From: Streptomyces sp. S3(2020)
GTDB taxonomy: Bacteria > Actinomycetota > Actinomycetes > Streptomycetales > Streptomycetaceae
Direction: 5' to 3'
DNA length: 34,448 nucleotides
Assembly: GCF_013044505.1 (NCBI RefSeq)
Contig: NZ_JABERD010000100.1
Location: 1 to 34,448 of the forward strand
Positions 23,797 through 31,860 of the stretch are shown here, piece after piece. Under the pieces are notes generated by a model. The model was given only the letters and a program-made list of their open reading frames with translations. It did no database searches and was not told the origin of the DNA. How positions within the stretch are numbered: position 1 is the first letter of the stretch; every line of letters begins with the position of its first letter. The position numbers and the translations under genes are program-made.

Positions 23797-24711
23797 CTAC
23801 GCCAGCGTCTCCGCGATCGATGTGATCGCCTGCGGCCCCACTCGGCAGCACCCGCCGATCAGCCGGGCCCCGGACTCCCGCCAGGCGCGCACCTGGCCGG
23901 GGGCGAAGGAGGAGTGCCCGTTCCAGGCACGGGCTTCGGCGTCCCAGGCCTCGCCGCTGTTCGGATAGACGACGACCGGCTTGCCGGTGACCCGGGCGGC
24001 GATCTCGACGGCGGCGTCCACGTCCTCGGGCGCGCAGCAGTTCACGCCGACCGCGATCACCTCGTCCGCCTCGGCGGCCAGGGCGAAGGCCTCCTCCAGC
24101 GGCTGGCCGGCACGCGTGTGCCGACCGTCGATCGAATACGAAAGCCAGGCGGGTGTATGCAGTCCACGCACCGCCCGCACCAACGCCTCCGCCTCATCCG
24201 CGTCCGGCACCGTCTCCAGTGCCAGTACGTCGGGTCCCGCGGCGGCGAGCACCTCCAGACGGGGCCGGTGGAAACGCTCCAGCTCGTCGACGCTCAGCCC
24301 GTACCGCCCCCGGTACTCGGAGCCGTCCGCCAGCATCGCCCCGTACGGCCCGACCGACGCCGCCACCCACAGTGGCCGCGTGACGCCCTTCGCCTTCGCC
24401 TGCGAGGCCGCCTCACGGGCCAACTCGACGCTGGCCGCAAGTAGTTCGGCCGCCCGCTCGTGCGAGATCCCGCGCTTGGCGAAGCCCTCGAAGGTGGCCT
24501 GGTAGCTGGAGGTGATCGCCACGTCCGCGCCGGCCTCGAAGTAGGCGAGGTGCGCCTCGGTGATCGCCTCGGGCCGCTCGGCGAGCAGCCGCGCCGACCA
24601 CAGCTCGTCACTGAGATCGTGCCCGGCGGACTCGAGCTGGTTCGACATACCGCCGTCGAGCACGACGGTCCCGGCGGCGAGCGCCTCGGCGAGGGAGGAG
24701 TTGCTGGTCAT
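23797..24711 (-). CDS. mmuM: Homocysteine S-methyltransferase
   Basis: Cytoplasmic zinc enzyme of 304 residues that makes methionine from homocysteine, using S-methylmethionine or S-adenosylmethionine as donor. ATG at 24711 starts MTSNSSLAEAL, followed by the family opening VVLDGGMSNQLE. The zinc ligands are visible: Cys in VGVNCC (about 231) and the pair in GGCC near residue 290. The ribosome site is weak (GGAG about 14 bases upstream), and GTCGACGGCATG overlaps the start, resembling the dispersed motif. It is a housekeeping-type gene without obvious relation to neighbours. Confidence in the family is high. Donor preference is not visible. Confidence 0.93.
   Translation of the reverse strand: MTSNSSLAEALAAGTVVLDGGMSNQLESAGHDLSDELWSARLLAERPEAITEAHLAYFEAGADVAITSSYQATFEGFAKRGISHERAAELLAASVELAREAASQAKAKGVTRPLWVAASVGPYGAMLADGSEYRGRYGLSVDELERFHRPRLEVLAAAGPDVLALETVPDADEAEALVRAVRGLHTPAWLSYSIDGRHTRAGQPLEEAFALAAEADEVIAVGVNCCAPEDVDAAVEIAARVTGKPVVVYPNSGEAWDAEARAWNGHSSFAPGQVRAWRESGARLIGGCCRVGPQAITSIAETLA
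24155..24167 (+). repeat. Variant of the dispersed motif, GTATGCAGTCCAC
   Basis: Within mmuM; the minus-strand frame reads RGLHTPA. The TGCATAC part is in the opposite orientation relative to the AGTC part compared with the consensus, as also near 181-190. A weaker member. Confidence 0.4.
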
Positions 24712-25182
24712 GCCGTCGACGGTACTCCGGCGACAGGCCACCCAGCGCGCTTGTCCACCCCGCGAACGGGTCCGGTACGGCGGAACGTGATGTCCGGCTC
24801 GGGTTCCGCCCAATGTGGAGGGGTGGCGTGGGCGTGCAGGTGAAAGCCACGACCAGTGCTGTTTCGCGTGGCCGATACCAGCTGAGGGGTGTGCCGATCG
24901 TCGTCACGCCCTAATGCCGGTGGCCCGCCCGGCCCACCCTTCCCCGCCGGGCCCGAGGGCAGGGAGGGGAGGGTGTCCGGTGTCACCTGCGCGTCGGACG
25001 TGCCGGGTGTCGCCGACGTGGGTCCGGCCTGGACCGGACGTCCGGCGGGGTCCTCGGCGCGGGGGCGATCACCACGCCCGTTTCGCGCTGCTCGATCACG
25101 GTGCGGATGGACATGGCCCCCCGGTGCGGTCAGTGACGATCCTGGCCTGGCCTGGAGAGGCCTGGAGAGGCCTGGAGAGGCT
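24712..25182. other. Non-coding stretch between mmuM and the repeat protein
   Basis: A 471-bp region with no supported gene or RNA. It carries a GCCACG...CGTGGC inverted repeat near 24847-24873, several G/C runs, and a 10-bp tandem repeat next to the downstream gene's stop. I compared it by eye with SAM and cobalamin riboswitch patterns because mmuM is a methionine gene and saw no match. Confidence 0.5.
25141..25180. repeat. 10-bp tandem repeat CCTGGAGAGG
   Basis: Three exact units at 25151-25180 follow a related CCTGGCCTGG. GGCC-TGGAGA-GGCC in each junction can fold as a small hairpin. It begins three bases past the stop codon of the repeat-protein gene, so it might contribute to transcript ending. 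Confidence 0.85.
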
Positions 25183-27309
25183 TCACCCGTTCGCCGCGTG
25201 CCGTCCGCCCCGTCGCTGGTTCCCTCGGCGGTGTCTGGTCGCCGGGACCGCGAGTCCGCCCAGCAGGCCGAGTGCCAGCGCGTACGGCCACCAGCCCATG
25301 CGGTCGTCCTCGGCGGCCCCGACGGTGCGGGTGACCACGGCGTCCGAGGACGAAGTGCCGGACGGAGAAGTGGACTTGCTCGTCGTCGTGGCCGCGCTCA
25401 GTACGACGTCGTTGCCGTCGCCGCCCCGGTAGCTGATCCGGTAGGTGGTGTCGGCGAGCTTCACCTTCGCCCCCTCCTTCAGCCCGGTGAACGTGCCGGC
25501 GGTCCGCGAGCCCCCCGTGTGGTTCAGTACGGTGATCTCGCGCGCTGCCCCGGTCCCGGCGGCCGCGAGGTCCAGGGCGCCGGCCAGTCGCACCGCACCG
25601 GTCACCTTCAACGGCTTGTCCCGCAGCACGAGTTCGCCCTTCGCGCTCTGCGTGTAGTTCCCGGAGACCGTGAGCCCGCCGGCGACGACCCCGTCGTTGG
25701 TCACCGAGCCCTTCACCGTGCCCTTGCCGCTGAGCGAGGTCGCCACCCGCAGCCCCGTCGTGCCCGCGTCCAGCCGGGAGCCCGTGGAGGTCAGCCGGAT
25801 CGCCTTGCTGCGCCGCAGAGTCGCCCCCTGCCGAAGCGCCAGCGTGCCCTTCTTCACCGTCGTCGTCCCCGTGTACGCCACCCCGCTGCCCGTCAGGGTC
25901 GTCGTCGCGCTGCCCGCCTGGGTGACCGACCCGCCGCCGGAGATCCGGGACAGGGTCAGGGCCTTGCCGACGTTGTTCAGCACGAGCGAGCCGTTGTTCA
26001 CGACCCGGTACAGACTGCCTGCGGTATACAGTCCACCGTCGCCGCCCGACCGACCGCTGCCCAGCCGCAGCACCGCCCCCTTCTCGACGGTCGTCGAGCC
26101 GTCGTAGTACTGCACGGCCGCGAAGGTGACGTCGTTCCCGCGCGTCCCGGCGATCACGACGTCCCCGGCGCCGGGTGCGGCCAGCGTGTCGTGGAACCGG
26201 CCGCCGCCGATGGGGGCGCCCAGCGTCACCGGCCCGTTGTAGTCGAACGTGAGCAGTGAACGGGACCGTGCCGCCAGCAGGTTGATGTAGACGGTCTGCG
26301 CCGTGCCCGGCATGAAGATCTTGTGCGTCGTGCCGTCGCCCCACTGGACGTTCGCGCCCTTGATGTTGGTGCCGCGCTTGTTGACGTTCTTGCGTGCGGG
26401 CGTCCAGTTCAGGGCCGGGTCGCTGAGTGAGGGGTCGGTGTCGCCGCCCTGGTCCGACCAGCTGTACTGGCCGGTCAGGACGACCTTGCTGCCCGGACGG
26501 GACTGGACGTTGATGTCGCTGCCGTACTCGCGCTGGTAGAAGTCCATGCCCTGGGTGACGGTCTGGCCCAGCGGGGTGTCCACGGTCCAGGTGCCTTGGT
26601 TGAGGACCTTGCGGACCTTCGGCAGCGAGGTCGCGAACTCGGGGCGTCCGGCGTTGACCTGCGTGCCGTTGTCGATCACCCCGGAGAAGGTGTGGGTGCC
26701 CGACAGGTCCCAGGTGCCCCAGAGGAAGCGCGGCTGGGTGATCAGCCCGGAGCCGCTGATGGTGCCCAGGTTGTAGGCGGCGTCCTTCAGGGCCAGCCGC
26801 AGTGTGCCGTCGACCCGGATGTTGTCCTGGTTGAGCGCGAACTGCGGGGTGCCGTACGGGAAATGGCCGATCAGACCGGTCGAGCCACCGTTGCCGTACT
26901 GGAGCGTCGCCCCGCGTGCGACCGTGACCGCGGGCGGGTCGGGGGCGGTCGTGGTGACGTAGGGATGGTTGCCGCCCTGGATCGACACCTGCTGCCGCTG
27001 CCGGGACTTCGGCAGCGTGAAGTCGCTGTCCCGGGTCAGGACCAGTGTTCCGCTGCCGCGCACGGTGAGCGTGCCCTCGCCGCGGAGGACGCCGTCGTAC
27101 GTCGTCGTCCCGGCGGGCACGGTGACGACCGTGTCGCCGGCGAGGGTCACGTCCCGGCCCGCGAGCAAGTCGGCGGTGATGTCGCGGGTGCCGGCCGCCT
27201 GCGCCGGGGGAGCGGTCATCAGGAAGGCGACCGTCGCGAGGGCGCCGGCTGCGGCTGCTGTCTTGTGGGTATGGCTGCGCACGGTACGGAGACGGGGCGG
27301 ACCGGCCAT
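25183..27309 (-). CDS. Secreted membrane-anchored protein with autotransporter-type beta-strand repeats
   Basis: Surface-exposed protein of 708 residues. A signal peptide ends near PAQAAG (residue about 39). The body is Gly/Thr/Ser/Val-rich beta-helix sequence with repeats of the autotransporter-associated type (PATR), for example YDGSTTVEKGAVLRLGSG near 400 and YTGTTTVKKGTLALRQG near 478. The C-terminus has a Thr/Ser-rich stalk, then WWPYALALGLLGGLAVPA and an Arg-rich tail: one membrane anchor, no LPxTG. There is no outer-membrane barrel, as expected in a Gram-positive. ATG at 27309 lacks a clear ribosome site; GTG at 27282 is an alternative. It is divergent from GH43_26 with a shared operator between them. 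It may bind or cleave pectic polymer; function unknown. Confidence 0.75.
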   Translation of the reverse strand: MAGPPRLRTVRSHTHKTAAAAGALATVAFLMTAPPAQAAGTRDITADLLAGRDVTLAGDTVVTVPAGTTTYDGVLRGEGTLTVRGSGTLVLTRDSDFTLPKSRQRQQVSIQGGNHPYVTTTAPDPPAVTVARGATLQYGNGGSTGLIGHFPYGTPQFALNQDNIRVDGTLRLALKDAAYNLGTISGSGLITQPRFLWGTWDLSGTHTFSGVIDNGTQVNAGRPEFATSLPKVRKVLNQGTWTVDTPLGQTVTQGMDFYQREYGSDINVQSRPGSKVVLTGQYSWSDQGGDTDPSLSDPALNWTPARKNVNKRGTNIKGANVQWGDGTTHKIFMPGTAQTVYINLLAARSRSLLTFDYNGPVTLGAPIGGGRFHDTLAAPGAGDVVIAGTRGNDVTFAAVQYYDGSTTVEKGAVLRLGSGRSGGDGGLYTAGSLYRVVNNGSLVLNNVGKALTLSRISGGGSVTQAGSATTTLTGSGVAYTGTTTVKKGTLALRQGATLRRSKAIRLTSTGSRLDAGTTGLRVATSLSGKGTVKGSVTNDGVVAGGLTVSGNYTQSAKGELVLRDKPLKVTGAVRLAGALDLAAAGTGAAREITVLNHTGGSRTAGTFTGLKEGAKVKLADTTYRISYRGGDGNDVVLSAATTTSKSTSPSGTSSSDAVVTRTVGAAEDDRMGWWPYALALGLLGGLAVPATRHRRGNQRRGGRHAANG
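26024..26036 (+). repeat. Copy of the dispersed motif, GTATACAGTCCAC
   Basis: Within the repeat protein; minus-strand frame reads GGLYTAG. Two changes from GCATACAGTCGAC. Confidence 0.5.
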
Positions 27310-27345
27310 GGATAACAGAAAAGTCCCGTGCTGACGCGGTCCCGT

Positions 27346-27359
27346 AGAAAGCGCCTTCT
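27346..27359. promoter_or_regulatory. Operator AGAAAGCGCCTTCT in a divergent promoter
   Basis: Identical to the 14-mer at 6942-6955. It lies between the minus-strand repeat-protein gene (start 27309) and the plus-strand GH43_26 gene (start 27486), so it could control both. An AT-rich tract (about 27416-27450) follows and may hold the GH43_26 promoter. Confidence 0.6.
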
Positions 27360-27485
27360 CTTGTCGCGTCCGACCCGTTGACCTCGTCGTTCCCCAGCCT
27401 TACCTTTCGGCTGTTCGCAATAACAACAGATGTTCTCAATATCGAACATCACTCTCAGGACACCCCCATCCGAGAGGCAGTCCGT

Positions 27486-28565
27486 ATGAGCCGCACGTCC
27501 GACGTCCCCGACAGGCGCATGCTGCTGAAAGGTGCCCTGGCCGCGGGCGCCCTGGCCGCGACCCCCACCGTCGCCGCAGCCGCCCCGAGCCCGAAGAAGA
27601 CACCCCCGTTCGTGAACCCGCTCGTCCGCAACCGCGCCGACCCCCACATCCACCGCCACTCCGACGGCCACTACTACTTCACCGCGACCGCGCCCGAGTA
27701 CGACCGGATCATCCTGCGCCGCTCCCGCACCCTGAACGGCCTGACGGCGGCGCCCGAGTCCGTCATCTGGACCAAGCACGCGACGGGCCCGATGGGTGCC
27801 CACATCTGGGCGCCGGAGATCCACCGCATCGGCGGCAAGTGGTACATCTACTTCGCCTCCGCCCCCGCCGAGAGCGTCTGGGACATCCGTATCTGGGTCC
27901 TGGAGAACGCCGACCCCAACCCGTTCAAGGGGACTTGGGTCGAACGCGGCCAGCTGAAGACGGCCTGGGAGACCTTCTCCCTCGACGCCACCACCTTCAC
28001 CCACCGCGGCAGCCGCTACCTCGCCTGGGCCCAGCACGAGCCCGGCATGGACAACAACACCGCGCTGTGGCTGTCGCGGATGGCGAACCCGTGGACCCTG
28101 ACGGGCCCTCAAGTCCGGCTGTCCACACCCGAGTACGACTGGGAGCGCATCGGCTACAAGGTCAACGAGGGCCCGTCGGTCATCGCCCGCAACGGCCGTC
28201 TGTTCATGTCGTACTCGGCCAGCGCCACCGACTTCAACTACTGCATGGGCCTGCTGACCGTCGACGCGGACGCCGACCTCATGGTCCCGGCCAACTGGTC
28301 CAAGTCACCCACCCCGGTCTTCACCAGCAACGACACCACGAAGCAGTACGGCCCCGGCCACAACAGCTTCACGGTCGCCGAGGACGGGCGCAGCGACGTC
28401 CTCGTCTACCACGCCCGCCAGTACAAGGAGATCGTCGGCGACCCCCTGAACGACCCCAACCGGCACACCCGCGTCCAGAAGCTGGGCTGGCACGCGGACG
28501 GCACCCCGGACTTCGGCATACCGGTGGCGGACGGCGCCACCGACTCGGTGAAGGAGAGTGTCTGA
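27486..28565 (+). CDS. GH43_26-type exo-1,5-alpha-L-arabinofuranosidase, Tat-exported
   Basis: Secreted five-bladed propeller enzyme of 359 residues expected to release arabinose from the ends of alpha-1,5-arabinan. ATG at 27486 has GAGAGG eight bases upstream; the longer open frame runs into promoter DNA. A Tat signal (DRRMLLKGALAAG) ends near AAAAPSP. Catalytic residues: base Asp52 in RADPHIH, the Asp of FSLDATTF, and acid Glu in NEGPSVI. Segments such as GAHIWAPEIHRIGGKWYIYF match the Streptomyces avermitilis Araf43A type. GH43_24 follows with a one-base gap, so the two are co-transcribed. The linkage is inferred from subfamily resemblance. Confidence 0.9.
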   Translation: MSRTSDVPDRRMLLKGALAAGALAATPTVAAAAPSPKKTPPFVNPLVRNRADPHIHRHSDGHYYFTATAPEYDRIILRRSRTLNGLTAAPESVIWTKHATGPMGAHIWAPEIHRIGGKWYIYFASAPAESVWDIRIWVLENADPNPFKGTWVERGQLKTAWETFSLDATTFTHRGSRYLAWAQHEPGMDNNTALWLSRMANPWTLTGPQVRLSTPEYDWERIGYKVNEGPSVIARNGRLFMSYSASATDFNYCMGLLTVDADADLMVPANWSKSPTPVFTSNDTTKQYGPGHNSFTVAEDGRSDVLVYHARQYKEIVGDPLNDPNRHTRVQKLGWHADGTPDFGIPVADGATDSVKESV

Positions 28566-28566
28566 G

Positions 28567-29976
28567 ATGAGACGTGTGTACGCGGTACTGCTCGCCCTGT
28601 GTCTGGCCCTGGCCGGCGCCCTGGTCACCGCGGGGCCCGCCCAGGCCGCCGCCCTGACGATCCCCAACGGCGTCCAGTTCACGGACAGTTCGGGCAGCGC
28701 TCTGCACGCCCATGGCGGCGGGGTCATCAAGGTCGGGTCGTACTACTACTGGTTCGGGGAGAACCGCAACTCCGACAACACCTTCCGGTACGTGTCCGCC
28801 TACCGCTCCACCGACCTGAAGAACTGGGAGTTCAGGAACAACGTCCTGACCCAGTCGTCCGCCTCCGAGCTGGGCACCGCCTACATCGAGCGGCCCAAGG
28901 TCATCTACAACGCCTCCACCGGCAAGTTCGTGATGTGGATGCACAAGGAGAACGGCACCGACTACAGCGAGGCCCGCGCCGCCGTCGCCGTCTCCGACAC
29001 CGTCGACGGGAACTACACCTACCAGGGCAGCTTCCGTCCGCTCGGCACCCACATGTCCCGTGACATCACCACGTTCGTCGACACCGACGGCACCGGCTAC
29101 ATGGTGTCCGCCGCCAACGAGAACTACGACCTGCACATCTACCGGCTCACCGCCGACTACACCGCCATCGACAGCCTGGTCGCCAACCCCTGGGCGGGCG
29201 GCCACCGCGAGGCCCCGGCCCTGTTCAAGCGGGGCAGCGTCTACTTCATGCTGACGTCGGGCGCGACCGGCTGGAGCGCCAACCAGCAGCAGTACGCCAC
29301 CGCGACCTCCCTCGCCGGACCGTGGACGTCGATGGCGAACGTCGGTGACTCCACGACGTACAACTCGCAGACCGCGTACGTCCTTCCCGTGCAGGGCACT
29401 TCGGGTACCTCGTACCTCTACATGGGCGACCGCTGGGGCAACTCCTTCGGCGGCACCGTCAACGACTCCCGTTACGTGTGGCTGCCGCTGACCTTCCCGA
29501 GCTCCACCACGATGTCGATGTCCTGGTACCCCGAGGTCACCGTCGACGCGGCCGCCGGGACGATCTCCGGGACGAGCGCCACGTACAACACCCTGATCGC
29601 CCGCAACAGTTCGAAGTGCGTGGACGTGCCGAACCAGTCCCTGTGGCAGGGCATCGCCGTCACCCAGTACACCTGCAACAGCGGCAACAACCAGAAGTTC
29701 TGGTTCAAGGACCTCGGCACCGGCTACTACCAACTCGTCGGCCGCGGCAGCTCCCTGTGCCTCCAGGAGAACTCCACCAACGTCACCCAGGAGAACTGCG
29801 GGACGGCGACCACCCAGCAGTGGAGTCTCACCGCCTCCGGCAGCTACTGGCTCGTCAAGGCCCGCGCCACCGGAGAGTGCCTGGACGTGAACGGCGCGTC
29901 CACCGCCAACTCGGCCGCGATCATCACGTACACGTGCAACGGGGCGACCAACCAGCAGTGGACGCGCGGAACCTGA
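28567..29976 (+). CDS. GH43_24 exo-beta-1,3-galactanase with C-terminal CBM13
   Basis: Secreted enzyme of 469 residues expected to trim the beta-1,3-galactan backbone of type II arabinogalactan. ATG at 28567 has AAGGAG ten bases upstream, inside the end of the previous gene. A Sec signal ends near AQAAA. The GH43 domain (about 32-330) opens HAHGGGVIKVGSYYYWFGEN: the usual base Asp of GH43 is missing, a known trait of subfamily 24. The acid Glu is likely in YIERPKV. From about residue 340 a ricin-type beta-trefoil (CBM13) follows, with three QxW-like ends (QKFW, QQWS, QQWT) that would bind galactan. The gene is convergent with PL4, seven bases apart. Confidence 0.92.
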   Translation: MRRVYAVLLALCLALAGALVTAGPAQAAALTIPNGVQFTDSSGSALHAHGGGVIKVGSYYYWFGENRNSDNTFRYVSAYRSTDLKNWEFRNNVLTQSSASELGTAYIERPKVIYNASTGKFVMWMHKENGTDYSEARAAVAVSDTVDGNYTYQGSFRPLGTHMSRDITTFVDTDGTGYMVSAANENYDLHIYRLTADYTAIDSLVANPWAGGHREAPALFKRGSVYFMLTSGATGWSANQQQYATATSLAGPWTSMANVGDSTTYNSQTAYVLPVQGTSGTSYLYMGDRWGNSFGGTVNDSRYVWLPLTFPSSTTMSMSWYPEVTVDAAAGTISGTSATYNTLIARNSSKCVDVPNQSLWQGIAVTQYTCNSGNNQKFWFKDLGTGYYQLVGRGSSLCLQENSTNVTQENCGTATTQQWSLTASGSYWLVKARATGECLDVNGASTANSAAIITYTCNGATNQQWTRGT

Positions 29977-29983
29977 CGTCAGC

Positions 29984-31666
29984 TCAGGCGAGCAGGTCGA
30001 TCGCGTCGATCGACGTGCCCGCGCTGAGATAGGCCGTCGTCCCCGAACCGCTCACCACGTTGATCTTCAGCACGTTGTACTGACCGGTGTCCGTGAGCCA
30101 GGCGCTGGCCGGGACGCTGTAGGTGAACGTGTAGTTGTTCCCCCGGTAGGAGCCGTTGGTCAGTGACCGGGTGTTCGGCTGGGTGGGCGGGGAGGGGATG
30201 GCGGAGGTCCAGGTGTCGTTGACGACGACCTGCGGCCGGCCGTTGGCGTAGGCCGTCGTCACGCCGATGCGCAGGGTGTGCGCGGCGGCGGCCTGGGCCG
30301 CGGTCAGCTTGAAGTACACCAGCAGACCGCTGTTGACGTCCTTCCAGAGGTAGCAGGGGAAGGCCGAGGTCTCGGTGCCGCTGCCGACGACCACGTTGCC
30401 GGTCCAGGCCGAGGCGCGGACGTCGGACGGGTGGGCGTACGTCATCAGGTCGGCGTTCTTGAAGCCGCTCGGCGTGCCGTTCCAGTCGTTGATCCGCCAG
30501 ATCGCGCTCGCGTTGCTCGGGTCGTTCGAGGACGGGATCGCGATGGTGTTCAGCGTGGTCGTCCCACCGGCGGATACGGTCACCGATGTACTGTATACAG
30601 CCAACTCGCTCTTGTAGACGGTCAGCGTGTACGTCCCCGGCAGCACCGCGCCGATCGAGAAGTAGCCGTCCGAGGATCGTGCCGAACCCCAGTACTGCGC
30701 GGCCGAGTTGGCGAGCCCGACGGTGTACGCGTACGACGTGTTCCGCCCGGTGATCCCGACGCCGGCGACCCGGCCCCGACCGCTCGCCGCCACGTACCCG
30801 GACAGGCCCAGCGAGTCCGCCCACGAGGTGGTGAGGGTGCCCGGGTACAGCGACGAGGAGGGCGCGCCGCCGTCCGTGAAGGCGATGACGTAGGGGCCCT
30901 GGAGACCGAAGCGCTGGTCCTCGGTCTGGTTCTGGCCGTAGTACAGGATCTCGTACAGGCCGCCGCCGTCGGCGCTCTGGTGGCGCAGGAGAGAGCGGTA
31001 GAAGGGGCCGCCGGAGGCCTTCTCGTGGTTGGAGCGGACGACGTACAGGCCGACGCTGCCGGTGCTCCAGCCGACGTAGTCGTAGTCGATGACCCGCACC
31101 TTGGAGTAGTGCTTGGAGCGGGTCTGGCCGTCGGACTTCGCGAAGACGTCCGAGGCCTCGATGGTGGTTGGCGCGTAGGTGTAGGAGTCGGGCTCGTCGT
31201 TGAGGAAGAGCCCGGCCTTGACGCGCACGATGAAGCGGGTCGCGGAGACCGAGGTGTCGGCCTTGTTGGTCCACAGGTAGACGTTGTTCTCGCCGCTGCG
31301 GGCCGCGTAGTAGTGCTTGAGCGTGCCGTACGTGACCGAGATCAGGATCGTCGAACCCGACTGGGCGATGGTCACGGTGGAGGTGCCGAGGCCGGACTCG
31401 ATGTGTGAGTTCTTGCCGTCGTAGCCCTGGTACTCCGTGCCGCGGTAGACCAGCGAGGTCAGGTCGCCGTTGGTCTTGCTGACCTTGAAGACGAGGTTGG
31501 CGCCGGTGTCGACGACGTAGTTCGAACCGTCGTCGGACCAGCCGAAGGCCGCGGCGGAGGCCGACTCGGCGAGCGGTCCGGCGAGCGCGGCCGATCCGGC
31601 GGCGGCCGCTGTACCGAGGACGAAGGTGCGGCGGCGGACCGGTCTGTTCGCTGCGGATCCGGACAT
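29984..31666 (-). CDS. Rhamnogalacturonan lyase, PL4 family, Tat-exported
   Basis: Secreted lyase of 560 residues that would cleave the rhamnosyl-galacturonosyl backbone of rhamnogalacturonan I by beta-elimination. AAGGAGG lies seven bases before the ATG. The Tat signal reads VRRRTFVLGTAAAAGS, with cleavage near ASAAAFG. Three domains in the PL4 order: a large beta-sandwich (about 42-315, starting DDGSNYVVDTGANLVFKVSK), an FN3-like domain (about 318-400, VLPGTYTLTVYKSEL), and a C-terminal carbohydrate-binding beta-sandwich (about 405-560). Catalytic Lys and His are expected in the first domain (KHYY and SKHYSK are candidates), but I cannot assign them surely. It is divergent from the acetylesterase, with which it would act. 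Confidence 0.9.
   Translation of the reverse strand: MSGSAANRPVRRRTFVLGTAAAAGSAALAGPLAESASAAAFGWSDDGSNYVVDTGANLVFKVSKTNGDLTSLVYRGTEYQGYDGKNSHIESGLGTSTVTIAQSGSTILISVTYGTLKHYYAARSGENNVYLWTNKADTSVSATRFIVRVKAGLFLNDEPDSYTYAPTTIEASDVFAKSDGQTRSKHYSKVRVIDYDYVGWSTGSVGLYVVRSNHEKASGGPFYRSLLRHQSADGGGLYEILYYGQNQTEDQRFGLQGPYVIAFTDGGAPSSSLYPGTLTTSWADSLGLSGYVAASGRGRVAGVGITGRNTSYAYTVGLANSAAQYWGSARSSDGYFSIGAVLPGTYTLTVYKSELAVYSTSVTVSAGGTTTLNTIAIPSSNDPSNASAIWRINDWNGTPSGFKNADLMTYAHPSDVRASAWTGNVVVGSGTETSAFPCYLWKDVNSGLLVYFKLTAAQAAAAHTLRIGVTTAYANGRPQVVVNDTWTSAIPSPPTQPNTRSLTNGSYRGNNYTFTYSVPASAWLTDTGQYNVLKINVVSGSGTTAYLSAGTSIDAIDLLA
30591..30600. repeat. Palindromic variant of the dispersed motif, CTGTATACAG
   Basis: Two GTATACAG half-motifs fused as a perfect 10-bp palindrome inside PL4, where the frame reads LAVYSTS. 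Another CTGTATAC occurs at 1501-1508 in the first importer's MalG-type gene. Confidence 0.5.
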
Positions 31667-31732
31667 GGGGGTGCCTCCTTCGAGGACATGTGGGGGTGGT
31701 GCGGGTGAGAGCGAGGGTGGCAGTTGAATCGA

Positions 31733-31807
31733 TTTCGCGAAAGGGCTTTCGCTTGCTGGAGGTTGGCAATCTTGTGAAATCGGCCCGAGGTCTAGAAAGC
31801 GCTTGCC
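31733..31807. promoter_or_regulatory. Operators in the divergent PL4 / acetylesterase promoter
   Basis: The 194-bp divergent gap holds TTTCGCGAAA (31733-31742) overlapping GAAAGGGCTTTC (31739-31750), and AGAAAGCGCTTGCC at 31794-31807. All belong to the GAAAGCGCTTTC family seen at 6942 and 27346. One site lies about 75 bp from the PL4 start and another about 55 bp from the acetylesterase start, so each promoter could have its own. Confidence 0.6.
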
Positions 31808-31860
31808 GATAGGGGTACGGTCCAGCCGCCAGGCCTTGTCGTGTGTCGTAGGAGCCTCGA

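Noticed and set aside
24712..25182. A methionine-related riboswitch upstream of mmuM
   Set aside because: A GCCACG/CGTGGC stem exists, but I see none of the conserved boxes of SAM or cobalamin riboswitches.
25130..27439. A 769-codon minus-strand open frame overlapping the repeat protein in another frame
   Set aside because: Arg/Gly-rich shadow without signal peptide or repeats; the other frame has signal peptide, PATR repeats and anchor.
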